Counted from the stretch's first letter, positions 23,201-36,185 are shown. The stretch: 64,000 nucleotides of DNA from Glandiceps talaboti (GCF_964340395.1 NC_135563.1:5071422-5135421); one strand, 5' to 3'. The notes: a model not told the origin generated them from the letters alone. A program made the numbers and translations.

Positions 23201-25015
23201 TACTGTAGCCAGGACTTCTATAGTACTGACATGGTGCAAAGTTATGAGGAAAATTAGATTTTACATCTCCCCTGGAATATCTAGTATTCACATTTAGTGA
23301 CTGTATACTGCGAGTAAAATTTTGTCAGCAGATCATAATATTACATTTCCTTGGTATTAGAATGTATTTATTTTCAACGCTATAATGTTGTCAGCAACAT
23401 AGCCAGTAGTAAGTGAATTGAATTAGCAATCTAGTTTAGAAACTCAGCGGCCAGTAGTAAGTGAATTGAATTAGTAATCTAGTTTAGAAACTGCTGTAGT
23501 ACAGAAAACATTTTTATGACATTTTTTAATTTTTATTTTGAAACCAATGACAGTTATCACATTTCATTATTCAAAACATTTCACAAATATTTTGGTTAAA
23601 ATTAGCAGAGTGGTCAATGAATGGGGGGGGGGGGTTGAATCAGTGCCATGATTAAACTGAACAATTATGAACAGGACAAACAAGTGCCTTGAGAGTGCAA
23701 ACGTGTACATGTGTGGAAAGCCGCAGTTGTGTTTAAGTCTAAAGAAAACAATATATTAACTATATGATGTGAACATATCTTTATATGATGCAAACAGTTC
23801 ATTATATGATGCAAGTACACCATTATGTAATTATTGACATGGGTTTACAAGTATATTAATTCAATTTATAATATTATACTTGATAATTAGCTGAATTAAT
23901 CAATATTAATAGTTCACTCAATCTAAGAGATATCCTAGAACTTTGGTTACTAAACCATGAATATTTTGTATGTCCGTGAACAGACAATCAAACTTCTCAT
24001 AGGGTTCCTATCTAAAGAGCTTTATACATGTGAAGCAATGGAATTTGGTTAGCAATTTGCCAGATACACTTAAAATTACTGAAAATGTAACATGTAAAAT
24101 TAACTATGCAGTGTGCGGTATTATGCTTTGGGAATAGAGTGTCTTTTGCAAGAACAAAAAGAGTGTTTCTTGTCAACAGATGGGGGGTCATTGTGGGTTT
24201 TTTTATTTGTCAGAGGGGGTGGATTGTTTTATGGATGAATTGCAGGGGGTCACTATTTTTAAGTATAACATGAACAAAAAGTCACCGGCCCACCCCGGCC
24301 GTAAAAACTGATCGCTCCCTTACCGGTGTATTGATAGATCTTGGCTGTAATACGTGTTTCTTTGCATTTGTATTGAATAGTACTACCAACTTCAAGTACG
24401 CAAGAAGGATTTGCTCCTGATATTACAATGTCGGCATTGAACTCTCGACGATCGCAGCCTCACACTCCACCACTTTCAAGTACTTCACCACCAGCTGTAG
24501 ATGACACAGGTCTGCTGCCAGCGCATTGCCTCCTGGGAAACAGTGATGCCAGACAAAGGGGTAGGAATTCATCAGTAACGACGGACTCGGAACAAGATGG
24601 AGACGAACGGAACGAAACAAATGAATACGACCATTGTCAATTTGATGAAGTTTTTGAGATTGGTGACGATACGAGGGAAGAGATTACAGATTCATCACAA
24701 GTAGACGTTGAAGAATTGAGTGGGAGACCACAAATACCACAATCTCAAAACACATCTGCCGATGAATTCGATGTATTGAGCAATGTGCAAATTTCTACAG
24801 TTGAAAGCTCGCAAAATGTCGATGTGGACTTACCAAACTACATATCTTCCTCGGACTACTGTCGGGGTTCCCAAACTGATCAAGACATTCCAAATGACGA
24901 TAGCATCGTCGGAGAGACAAGTACGCCCTCAAGCGACGATACAGCCACCGAACCGGTGAGAGTGGTAACAACTGATATGAAGGCATCACTGCTAGACGAA
25001 CAGGAACTGGTGTAG
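17897..25015 (+). CDS. CD20-like four-pass membrane protein with PPxY motif, ENTREP/FAM189-type
   Basis: Six coding exons join in phase to give 473 residues: 17,897-18,220, 18,649-18,705, 19,142-19,285, 19,837-19,965, 20,805-20,937 and 24,381-25,015. All introns are GT-AG. A proline-rich N-terminus (1-65) precedes four hydrophobic segments at about 68-92, 101-122, 128-150 and 179-202. The loop between TM3 and TM4 holds two cysteines (164, 172), as in CD20, where they form a disulfide. A juxtamembrane CRKLCDCC cluster (204-211) could be palmitoylated. The cytoplasmic tail has PPSYEAL at 243-249, a PPxY ligand for WW domains of NEDD4/ITCH ubiquitin ligases, then a Ser/Thr-rich acidic tail. This architecture and length match ENTREP (FAM189) proteins, which sit in endosomal membranes and recruit ITCH. 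MS4A proteins are the alternative but lack such a tail. The gene structure is strong; the family name is moderate. Confidence 0.82.
18257..18329. repeat. (GTAT)n microsatellite in intron 1
   Basis: About 18 units beginning only 36 bases after the exon donor, close enough that length changes might affect splicing of this exon. Confidence 0.97.
18649..18705 (+). CDS. Tetraspan gene exon 2 (19 codons)
   Basis: A 57-bp micro-exon between ATTTCCAG and GTACGT, phase 0 on both sides. It completes TM2 (YIISGVGCIGAVQ) and the short cytoplasmic turn RNNKW. Skipping it would keep the frame but remove half of TM2. Confidence 0.85.
19142..19285 (+). CDS. Tetraspan gene exon 3 (48 codons)
   Basis: Acceptor TTCTCTTTTCCCTAAG and donor GTAAGT, phase 0 on both sides. 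It codes TM3 (ITISMVLSCLSASLTLLPIV) and most of the large extracytoplasmic loop, with the two cysteines in the PKDCNIYNDYPC segment. Confidence 0.87.
19501..19757. repeat. Two (TA)n arrays in intron 3
   Basis: TA runs at 19,501-19,562 and 19,691-19,757, separated by about 130 bp of unique sequence. Each exceeds 30 units. Confidence 0.95.
19837..19965 (+). CDS. Tetraspan gene exon 4 (43 codons)
   Basis: Acceptor TTTTATTTAG and donor GTAAGA, phase 0 on both sides. It codes TM4 (MAVNIFIIIVSFSYTTVAF) and the cysteine cluster CRKLCDCC at the cytoplasmic face. Confidence 0.87.
20031..20126. repeat. (GA)n array in intron 4
   Basis: About 45 GA units. The ERERER and LSLSLS frames are artefacts. Confidence 0.97.
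20127..20285. repeat. (CAGA)n then (CATA)n arrays in intron 4
   Basis: CAGA units at about 20,137-20,190 pass through a G run into CATA units to 20,285. Together with the GA array this forms about 255 bp of continuous simple sequence. Confidence 0.95.
20805..20937 (+). CDS. Tetraspan gene exon 5, carries PPxY
   Basis: Acceptor TTTATTTTGGTTAG and donor GTAAGT. It enters in phase 0 and leaves with one base (G) of a split codon. It codes an acidic-histidine linker and then VPPSYEALVNN, the PPxY motif at residues 243-246. Confidence 0.87.
22491..22857. mobile_element. About 370-bp MITE, GAGATCAATAGTTCAATGTAG family
   Basis: The left end is GAGATCAATAGTTCAATG followed by TAGGATAAAAACTAAATTC. The right end is the complement of GAGATCAGTAGGTAAAAAAA followed by CTAATTCTTTTAGTAAGGCC. 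A short relative is at 28,013-28,108. Confidence 0.6.
23403..23493. repeat. 48-bp tandem duplication
   Basis: Two copies of CCAGTAGTAAGTGAATTGAA with following sequence, starting at 23,403 and 23,451. One substitution (GCAAT/GTAAT) is seen, so the duplication is recent. Confidence 0.9.
24381..25015 (+). CDS. Tetraspan gene terminal coding exon
   Basis: It enters in phase 1 (split Val 263) and runs 211 codons to TAG at 25,013-25,015. The tail is rich in Ser, Thr, Asp and Glu (EQDGDERNETNEYDH, SSDDTATEP) with a Pro-rich start (PHTPPLSSTSPPAV). It is probably disordered cytoplasmic sequence with phosphorylation sites. An internal GTGAGA at about 24,956 could act as an alternative donor but is not needed. 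Confidence 0.85.
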
Positions 25016-25892
25016 AGAATTAGACGGGGAAGGTCAAATTGTAGTGCATAATGTTATTATTTACTCGGTCAACTTTTCAAGCAAATCAGACGGAAAATTA
25101 ATCGACTATGATCCCAGCAACAACACTTCGATGATGATAACAGCAACGAGGACTTCAAGTACTAAAAGAAAACAGTGGACGGGTGCACGTGAGGAATACT
25201 TGAATGTCTGAACTGCCTATCCAAATAATGCATATCGAATATCATGTACCACCGCTTTCATAATAGTGTTAACCGGATATCTGTTTCATACAACCACGCA
25301 GACACCAATAACTGTAAAACTACATATTCTACACTGTGCAAGACAGTAACTAGTTGCAGACAATCTGGCGTCAATGTTTAGATGTCTGCATTTGCTGATG
25401 TCTGCATGGTATGGTATCACATTAATTCATATCATTTAGACAAAATGTCGCAAAAGAACTGGTTTTGTATCATGTGTAAATTTGTTGGTTTCTGTGTGTG
25501 GCTCAATAGCCAGTGAACACAAACATGAAACGGGTAGTATTTAGATCTCGCAAAATTTGACGACACTCGACCCCGTTTCCAAAAATAACATAATAGGTGA
25601 ATAGCTACAGTAGGTAACTGTAGCCGGAACCGTGCGCGTCAGACTGTAGTTGGGGACTAAATATTGGAAGTACTGGCTAGTATGAACTAGCCAAGCAATA
25701 TAACCAAGAACTGATGACATACAATATAATTGTCCATATCATACATCAATAACATTTTATTTCTGTTACTCAGAAAAAAATAACATCTTGAAGAATCGAA
25801 GATGGCGAACATTCAGCAATTTTCTTCAATACAAATTTACAATAATACACCTGTATATTCGGCTTCTATTTTTCTAAAATGTATCAAATAAA
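25016..25892 (+). terminator. 3'UTR of the tetraspan gene with candidate poly(A) signal
   Basis: The first good AATAAA downstream of the stop that I found is at 25,887-25,892 (ATCAAATAAATG). The true end could be earlier if a variant hexamer is used. Confidence 0.35.
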
Positions 25893-26191
25893 TGTATATA
25901 ATGTTTACTGCAGAACGTTTTTTATGGTCACCCAAAGAGTATATTTTTTCTGAAATCTTTCTGTAGACCAGTCTATTGTCGTGACTAGACTGTGCCACTG
26001 TAACTATGTATTGACAACTATATAACTTATAGCCCGCCACAACTAAGACGGAGGAATGAAAAGTTTCCAATGATCAAACTATGCTTAGTTTGTAAGGTGA
26101 CCGTGTCGTTGGGGCGCCCTCACGGATTGGCTAACCCATTTCAATTGAGGGCGACGTCGACTGAGCGATACAATGCACTACAATCTTAGCT

Positions 26192-26457
26192 TTACAATTT
26201 TGTTTCACTCTCTTTTATCATATACGTCATTAGGCCCGGCGAGGGGTGCTCAAATAGTAAGGGTTTTGACCCCCCCCCCCTTTTCGACTCTTGTAGACTT
26301 TTGACTCTTGTTTTCTTAGTACTATGTATGCCACCGACTTCAAACCCATTATTAGTGGATGTTGGTCTAGGCTCGCCTAAGCTTGTCCATACCAATAATA
26401 AACGTTCACATTCCACACTGAATTCCACACTCTCGGTACCGGAATCTTCATTAGGAC
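26192..26457 (-). CDS. Candidate last exon, minus-strand gene of unknown product
   Basis: The minus-strand acceptor TTTTTCCCCAG (complement at 26,458-26,468) is followed by an open frame to TAA at 26,194-26,192. It reads PNEDSGTESVEFSVECERLL and then LGEPRPTSTNNGFEVGG. It enters in phase 1, matching the donor at 26,560 across a 103-bp intron. The last third runs through a poly-G tract, so the true end may differ. A + strand frame (26,301-26,696) also stays open with its own acceptor (GTTTTCTTAG), so the strand is not certain. No family recognised. Confidence 0.3.
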
Positions 26458-26560
26458 CTGGGGAAAAACTCACTACAACTCAAGATTTACGTTTGATGGG
26501 AGTAAATATACACAGACTAGATCACGAGAGAGTTTCAGTTCAGTTCTTCAAGTTACTTAC

Positions 26561-26831
26561 AGTCAAATACCAATGCTCTCTTTCGTATGTGAATTTGCCC
26601 TGGTCGCCTCTTTGTTACCAAGGAGCTCATTCCAACAGCCTCCTTCCAAGTCTGATCATGTCTGACCAAAATAAAACTAGCCTCGTGTTTATCTAAATTC
26701 CACATTTTAGTCAAATCTAAAAACAGAATCTCTTTCCATAATACATAAATACTATCCCAGTGTGAACCCCCTATATGGTTAATAAGCAATCCCTTTGAAT
26801 CCCAATTTAGGAAAATGTTTATAAAATACAG
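26561..26831 (-). CDS. Candidate upstream exon, same minus-strand gene
   Basis: Open for about 90 codons from a TAA at 26,834 down to a GTAAGT donor (complement at 26,555-26,560). The product includes GSHWDSIYVLWKEIL, KMWNLDKHEASFILVRHD and RRPGQIHIRKRALVFD, a mixed charged-hydrophobic sequence that looks like real protein. It leaves in phase 1. The 5' boundary is uncertain: weak AGs are available near 26,786 and 26,800. If real, the gene converges on the tetraspan gene, with 3' ends about 0.3-1 kb apart. Confidence 0.33.
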
Positions 26832-26928
26832 TTAATTAGATTCAGAAAACAAGAGCTTAATAACACCCATATCAATACAGCGGTTGATAACATCTAAGTT
26901 GTATAATTTATCACTTAATTTGACACTG

Positions 26929-27036
26929 GTGACCTCTACATAATGACATAGAACAACATGACCCGTGACCTCTACATAATGACATAGAACAACATGACCC
27001 GTGACCTCTACATAATGACATAGAACAACATGACCC
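26929..27036. repeat. Three perfect 36-bp tandem repeats
   Basis: GTGACCTCTACATAATGACA plus 16 bases, repeated at 26,929, 26,965 and 27,001 with no visible difference. The period is a multiple of three, so frames through it repeat (GHVVLCHYVEVT on the minus strand). Confidence 0.96.
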
Positions 27037-28012
27037 GACTTATCATGTTGTCTCATAAATCAATTGACCTCAACACGTGTTTCTTGTTTTCATTTGATTC
27101 TCGTTTAATAAAACACATGTAGGTTTTCTTGCCAAAGTACCTTTGGTTACTTTTTTAAAAATCACGTTGTCATTTCAGCCTATAACAGAAAAGTCTGCAT
27201 ATTGTGTTTGTCTACTTCTGAATCACAATTGTTCATTTACTTCTTTTACACCTCATCAACTGTTATGAAAGCATTGTAACCAACTAGTATCTTGTCTTTG
27301 GGTCCAAGTTACTAAAATGTAAAAGAAAGAAATTCCCGACCTACCTACCCTATTTTCTGAAGTCATATTTATGTCGGAAACAAACTTTTTTCATTGCATA
27401 TAAAAGAATAAATTCGTAGTTACTGCTATCACTTGCAGAAACGATAGGTGGCGCTATCCATCAACCAGCTCAAAACAGCAACAGGTGTCAGTCTGCGCCG
27501 AATTCGTGTCTGCCTTACTCTCGAAGATTTGTGTTTCCCTGACAAGGGCTATATAGTTCATTTGATAGATGTAATGTTTTCATATGACAAATTTATTAAA
27601 TATATATGGCTTTGCTAGTTACATTCGTCATTATCTGAGCCAGCAGCCGTGTGTTTGGAAGGAAGTAAATATGTCTCATTGTAAGCTTACAGATGCATTG
27701 ATTTAAAGTTACCAAACTATTTTTCGCTTTGTCAAAGAGCGCTGTCTGTTCTGGATAACAACACCATTATACTTCATGATTTCAACTTGAACATTGAGTT
27801 AATTGTAAGAATTCGTCACGACAGATTGTAATCGTTTTTGATGGGGGCGTTACGGTTGATCCATTCCTACACCTTGGATATCTCTAAATGTTACACAGTA
27901 CCTTAATTACACGTGAAGTTAAGATAAAGTGCTACTACCGATTGATAGTACTAAGACAACTAAGATATGCCAGCTCTTTGCTAATCTATGCCAAGTGTAA
28001 TACACTTTGGAG
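27037..28012. other. Gene-free spacer
   Basis: No supported exon or element. Confidence 0.4.
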
Positions 28013-28108
28013 CGAGATCAATAGTTCAATGTAGGATAAAAAATTAAATTCTTTTAGTTAGGCCTCAGGACCCCCCCCCCCCCTACACTGAACTCTTGAT
28101 CTCGCCCC
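28013..28108. mobile_element. Short MITE with GAGATCAATAGTTCAATGTAG end
   Basis: The left end (28,014) is shared with the element at 22,491. The right end carries the complement GGGCGAGATCAAGAGTTCA. A 14-base C run sits inside. It appears to be a deletion derivative of the 370-bp form. Confidence 0.65.
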
Positions 28109-29899
28109 TAACTGCATTACACAGAAGCGAGACGGCCGAGGTGTAATGAAGAAGACGGATCACAAAGAAAAACAAATAAAGGTAAGGTAATACATGTATG
28201 ATCAAATCGAACAACTAACGACAATATAAGTGACCTGCGGAATTTAAACAAATTAATTGCCCCGAACTACTTACTTTCAAGATTATCGGGTAATTATCAC
28301 GACACAGTTCGCTCTAAGGATCCAAAGTTTACCACAGACACGTTTTTTTTTAAATCAAAATAAATAAATATATAGATAAACGATACTCATATTGCACAAT
28401 TTATTGACTTTCGGATTAAAATGTCATTAACAACACCATGACATCATCGTAAAATTCTCAGACCTCTTAGCGGCATCGACTGGTGAATTTCGCACCGCCA
28501 GCGCCGGAAAAATTCTGCTCTGGCTAGCGAGAATTTAGATCAGCTCTAGTGTTTCTATTAAACATCAGTGGAGTATCAACCAGAATCAATCATGATTAAA
28601 GTGTGTTTTATAAGTGTTCATAAAATGTACGACGTTAGAACTCCTGTTTTAATCCACAGTACGTCCAAATAATTTAATATAATATAATACTTTATTGCGT
28701 GACAACTTTGACCCAAAGGATGACCTCGTTGACCCAAAGGGTGACACGAGACCTAGTATCTTATTGGTCAGATAAAACATTGCAGACTAACCGTCTATGT
28801 TGACTCTTTGCAGTACTCGATTTTAACTCAAGTTTCGACCAGTTCGTTTTACTCGCTACTACTGGTCACAATATAACGACTACACATACAGACTCTTGAC
28901 CTTTTGACCTCAAAGTTAGAAAATAGGGATTTATGGCCTAATCAAACTGAATTGGCAGCATTTAAATGTACTGGTTTTTAACCTTACAACGCCATCATTG
29001 TAATTTACTGCTATTTACTGCTTATACCAGTTATACCAGCATATTATAATAGTGTCTAACCTCTTAGGCCTAACACGGCTGAACAAAATGATGACGGAGT
29101 GACTTCCCCTAGTGACGGGATATCACATATCTTTCGTTTTATGCCCAACGACCTGTGGTTTGAACAGTAATCACACGAGGTCCATCTGTGGTTTTTGGCA
29201 TAGAATCCCACTGTTATTCCCTTGCATTGTATTATAACAGGGTACGTTAAAACATTTACATATGTTTATGTCAAACAAATGCTAAGGCCTCAGTCCATCG
29301 CACACAAAAAATACATTACAGTAGAGAAGAAAAAGAAAAAGGGATGTGAATATCATTCTTCTGATAATTAACGGAAAATAAGGCCAGGGAGAATATATAC
29401 GTATACAGCACATTTATATTTGCTGGACGAAACTATTCCGAAAAGTTTGATGTTTGTTAAAACATTTATAAGGACGCATGCGTGTGTGTATAGCTATAGG
29501 GACTCTATAGGAGGCAGCTGCAGGTTTTGAGTAACAGAGCAACGATGATATGTAAGTGCGCCAGCGACGATTTGAATGTCTACAGTTCTCGCTCAAAGGA
29601 AAGTTTGAAACATTTAATAAATTGAAGGAGAAAATGCGCTCCAATAATGGAAAATGGAACGTTTAAGATGATAGTAAAGTCCGCCATAGAAAAAAATCGA
29701 GTTCCTTGGATATTGAGTTTGAAATTTGGCAAAGACCTGATCGAATCATTTTGAAATTCCACCGGCATAATATCCTGTTACTACCAAACCAGAGTGACTA
29801 TATAGAATACCAATAAGGCAGCACGTTGTTTTTGTTTACTTCTCACACAAAATTACATTATTTGAAATACAGATACTGATCAGATAGCACACAAGCATA
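28109..29899. other. Gene-free region
   Basis: Short tandem pair TTGACCCAAAGG(A/G)TGAC at 28,707-28,745. Two overlapping minus frames at 29,414-29,768 lack splice or start support. Nothing else recognised. Confidence 0.35.
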
Positions 29900-30006
29900 A
29901 AATGATACATTGTATCTCACTGTGGACATAAATCAACATCACTGTCATATAAAACGAACACATTTTTTTTTATTTCGTGTTCACAGTGAGACAAAATGTA
30001 ACATTC
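29900..30006. mobile_element. About 107-bp foldback MITE
   Basis: Left GATACATTGTATCTCACTGT then GGACATAAAT; the right side is the complement ATGTTACATTTTGTCTCACT then GTGAACACGAAAT. AT-rich loop, no coding capacity. Confidence 0.65.
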
Positions 30007-31262
<1,256 letters not shown>

Positions 31263-31617
31263 TGATATAAAATGGATACAAAGACAGGGGTTACAGAGGT
31301 TAGGTAGGTTAATGTCCGAATAGAGCAATCTTGTGGACTCGTTTTCAAAAGTGATAAATTACTATAATATTAGACTTGTTCTGAATATATTGGTCAAGCT
31401 TAAGCGATGTGCAATAAATCATTGCTATATTTTCTACGAGTACCTTTACATAATGAAACAGTTTTTAACATGTTCAGACAGATACACATAGTACACAGAT
31501 TGACGGAGTCTCAGGGAAATAACGAAACACACAGAAATAGAGGGGATATATAGAGAGTGTGAGTCGGGAAATTCACACCACATTAGGGTAATAGAGGGGC
31601 GAGATTGGAGCCGGATG

Positions 31618-31851
<234 letters not shown>

Positions 31852-31856
<5 letters not shown>

Positions 31857-33145
31857 ATGTACTTAAAAAGAGCTATATGGAAATGCTATAGTATTCATTA
31901 TAGAAGCCATAATCAAAGTGATTACTGCATGCCAAGTGTCTGATATCTAGAGATGTGATTAGATCGAACAGTAATCGTGTTAATTACCTATAAACCGTCT
32001 CATGCCTACCTCTTCACTATGTACTATGTATGGGAATGGCAGTACCTGTATTAACTTGAAGTCTGTGTAAAGAATTAAAGAATCACACCAGATCCTAATA
32101 ACACCGTCTGTTGTTGATTACTATAGAAACTCTATTAAGTCAATACTAGCACATGATTGCCTTATCTGTGCATACCTCAGTGCAGATAGTAGCGAAACCT
32201 CAGACAACCAACACAAGACGTGGCGGGTTTATATCCAAAATTCCCGTTATCATATCAATACATGGAAGTAGACATAGTCTGAATGCCAACTGTGAGTGAA
32301 GGTATAAATCGTAACGATAGTGTATATGGACTAGACTACAATAGACATGATATAGAATTCATGTCACTCGATGCATACAAGAATATAACGTTTATCGTTG
32401 ATTGTTCGACGTATTGGAGTTAATCAGCTTTATATTCAATACCAAACTCTACGTTTAGGATCCTTCATTATGATTGTAAATAAATAAATCAAATAAAACA
32501 ACAACATCTATGTTATTTTCCCAGTATTCACTTAATTTCCGTAAAGTGGCCCAAAAATGTTCACAGGTAAGTTTTGGGGTATCTTGAGAAACAGCTGGAG
32601 ATTGCTGACGCAGATTTTTTTTGTAGTTGTGGCGACCTTCTGTTCTTTTTTATTTCAATTTGATGGCGGCAAATTATTTTCTTCGACTCAAAGCTCTGTT
32701 TACATTGGCGGTAAAAGCGATAATTCCGATAAGTAGGTTATTATGAAAATAATTTTAGGTTGTCGCGTGAACCATTATTTTCATATCACATGTAACACGT
32801 GAATGGTTATCATATATACCTTGAGAATATCAGTATCAGTTTTTGACATCTGTCACTGTTATTTATGACATGTTGTAAAAATAAAGAGACGGACACCCAG
32901 TCAAGTATTGTACGCAATGCACTTTTTATGATTTAACTGCAAGCGTACTTATATATAAATTAGTAATTAGGGAAAGCCATGGTTTTCTGTTCTATGACTG
33001 ATTCCATATTAAGAGTTTCCGTACTGAGGACGAAGCTTAACTGGGAATATCTCTACAGTGTTGGAACATGTAGATCGCAAATATAATAATATAAACACTA
33101 AACGCGTAACTCCAATCCTAAGTCAATATAACTTTTGACCCGTAG
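31852..33145. other. Gene-free spacer
   Basis: No supported exon. A TATATAAATTAG stretch near 32,951 is TATA-like and lies about 260 bp upstream of the candidate first exon at 33,209, too far to be its core promoter. Confidence 0.35.
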
Positions 33146-33208
33146 TTACTGACCCAATCGTTGTACATTGTTGCTCTCGGCACGTCCGTCCACCATTCAC
33201 CTCCAAAA

Positions 33209-33292
33209 ATGCCGCAAACACTACCAGGAAAGGGGAAATTCTTCAATGGTGATAGCGCCAGTCGACTGTCGGGGACACCTATGAGTGACCAG
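33209..33292 (+). CDS. Possible orphan first exon, 28 codons
   Basis: ATG in AAAAATGC context, frame MPQTLPGKGKFF then NGDSASRLSGTPMSDQ, running exactly into a consensus donor CAG/GTGAGT at 33,293. It has high CpG and balanced codon use compared with its surroundings. It ends in phase 0. No phase-0 downstream exon was found, and two minus frames overlap it. It could be the 5' exon of a gene in 33-39 kb or chance. I do not recognise the product. Confidence 0.25.
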
Positions 33293-33687
33293 GTGAGTGA
33301 CAAAGATGTGTGAGAGGAGAGAAAAACGTTGTGTTTTGTTGACCGTGAGTGTTGGCCATATTGCATGATGTAACCAAACAACTCCGTCGACTGCGGGAAG
33401 TGACGGCATGTATGTACGGTGTTTACAAATGTCCACGTCAGACGGTGTTTCTTGATCGACCTCGAGTTCTAGCTAATGTCATTCATTCCGCCTCTTCCCA
33501 AAATAACGCTGAGTGAACGAAGCACCTTTCCTTGTCAAATTACCCAACGAGTTTCAGTAGTTCATTAGGCAACACACATGACAATGGAGATGCCACTGTT
33601 ATCATTAGACTAACACGGTGACACTCATTTTGACCGTACGGTACAGGCAGACGACATATGCATGGTAATTCAAATTCAGCTATGTTA

Positions 33688-33984
33688 CGGTATCGCACAC
33701 AGTCGCTTGTGAACTACATGTAATATTCCATTCCAGGATGGTGATATTCTAGTCTAGGATGATCATAATATAATTCAGATAGTGACTTTATTATAGGTAT
33801 TTACGATATTCAGAAAATACTGTTACGGGTCACTGTTTCGGGTGAGAAACAGTGACCCATAACGGTATCGTATCGTAAATACCTACGATAACGTCATTAT
33901 TTTGTATTATGATGATCCAAGACTAGAATATTTTACCATCCTGGAATGGCATATTAGTTCACAAGTGACTGTGGTATCGCGCTA
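33688..33984. mobile_element. About 300-bp foldback element
   Basis: Left arm words CAGTCGCTTGTGAACTA, ATTCCAGGATGGT, CTAGTCTAGGATGATCATAA and GGTATTTACGATA reappear complemented in mirror order to the right (TAGTTCACAAGTGACTG at the far end). The centre is GTCACTGTTTCGGGTGAG. The arms are about 140 bases with small differences. Non-coding. Confidence 0.8.
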
Positions 33985-35541
33985 TATAAGCTTACATATA
34001 TACTGAGCCTCCAACAAGCAGGGACCGTTTACGTTCTGGCATGAATATCTAGTGTACAGCAAATACGCAGTGTTCCTGATAAAGAGTATAATATCATTCT
34101 CGACTAGAAAACACACGCACACGCACACCTTTGCACCATTTTCAGGAACATACGATACCATATTTAGTAATTCCTTGCGAGAATTATTCACGCAATTTCA
34201 CATCGGACATTGTATGTACCTATAACATGTCAAAGCGGTAGGTCTATTTGTCCCCCAAGATGGTGAAATTCCCGTGTAAAGTACATTGTATTAGGGATTG
34301 TCTATATATTGTTCTCGTCGTAATCATACACACGTTAGTCGTTTGGACCTGCAAACTCTACTAACCGTCATGATTAAATAATTATGAAACGTAGTCGAAA
34401 AATGGATTGATAAAACAGCTATTTACCCTGTTTACAAGTGGCCAATGTTACCAATGATGAAATAATTATGATAATGAACTCTAACCGCGCCTGATGATGT
34501 TACCCGATTGCTAAAAAGTTCGGCAATAATATCTAATGTGACTCGATGGCGAAAATAAATGAACATTACCACTGTACCAGTACGTAGACACCTGGGTCCG
34601 ATACATGTGCATGCTTGTCCCATCTGTCGGCCGCGTAACGGCACTGTACATTACATACTTCTGATCACTGAAAAGTTTTTTCCTTGTCATATGAAGAATG
34701 ATGTAACTTAGAACCTGTAACAGTTGTTGCTTGACAGTATCGTTTATGTGGGGTGGGGTTGGGGGTGGGGGAGGTTTCAACGACATACTGTCTAGATCAC
34801 TCAACAAGTTTGATGATGATTTTAAGCTACGTTAAACGATACTCGAGGGACGAAAAATTAACGTTAACTTTGTAATGCTAGTCGTATTGTCATCGGAGGT
34901 GAAACATTTCATTGAAGAAAGTTGTGTTTGATACACTGAGTGTTGGTTGTCTGAGCCTGAGCAGCATGTCTGACAGATATATCGTGATCACTGAACCCAC
35001 GATTGTTATCGAACTAGAGTAATCTTATCACGACATAAAAACTACATTTCCTGTCACAGTGCTAATGGATAGCATGATGCGTGGGAGTTTGTTGTCATCG
35101 ATGCCAAGCATCAACAAGTGTCACTCTAATTAACCACAAAGTTAGGGGCGCTAAGTTTACACGCCAGGTATACATGTGATTTCTAATTTAACTTGAAATG
35201 AATTTAATTAATTTCCAAATAAAGGGTTAAACTTTATTTGACCCAAGCTAAGCGCAGACGCAGAACTATATATCTCAGTGTTTCTTGATCCCAACTGCAA
35301 GCGAACATACCTCCCATTCGAATAAGCGAATGCTGTGAAGATGGAGGAAAATACATAGAATACTTGGGTATTACTTCAAGCTAATAATAATTGCTGGATT
35401 GTACTATATGTGACACGACGGCACATGACGAAGAACAGGTCAATCTGTGACTCTCTGCTACTGTGGCGATGTACAGTTAATTTTAAATTCTTGTCGCATT
35501 GCCTTCATATCATGGGAGCAACAGTTTACACAATTACTTAA
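33985..35541. other. Gene-free region
   Basis: A G-rich tract GGGGTGGGGTTGGGGGTGGG lies at 34,750-34,769. Frames at 34,432-34,807 on the minus strand are unsupported. Confidence 0.35.
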
Positions 35542-35544
35542 TTA

Positions 35545-36184
<640 letters not shown>

Positions 36185-36185
36185 G

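Larger units (their letters stand above)
21548..24322. mobile_element. Possible 2.8-kb insertion with inverted ends, in intron 5
   Basis: The left segment AGGGAGCAAACAGTTTTTAC continues GGCCGGGGGCGG. The right end has the complement AGGGAGCGATCAGTTTTTAC continuing GGCCGGGGTGGG. Near both ends are G-rich words of the form GGGGGTCAT/C. The arms match over about 33 bases with a few differences. No transposase frame is visible, so this is either a non-autonomous element or two solitary copies of one short repeat in opposite orientation. Confidence 0.4.
20938..24380 (+). other. Intron 5 of the tetraspan gene (3.4 kb)
   Basis: The longest intron of the gene. It contains a pair of inverted segments at 21,549-21,585 and 24,287-24,322, a MITE at 22,491-22,857, a 48-bp tandem duplication at 23,403, and a CpG-poor block from about 22,250 to 24,285. 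Splicing joins a phase-1 donor to a phase-1 acceptor (TTGAATAG). Confidence 0.75.

Noticed and set aside
24423-24989. Minus-strand ORFs opposite the terminal tetraspan exon
   Set aside because: Shadows of the confirmed + coding frame.
26301-26696. 131-codon + ORF as an alternative last exon of the tetraspan gene
   Set aside because: The acceptor and phase would allow a join from exon 5, but it would skip the well-supported terminal exon, and the minus-strand model explains the same DNA with an intron. Kept only as an alternative.
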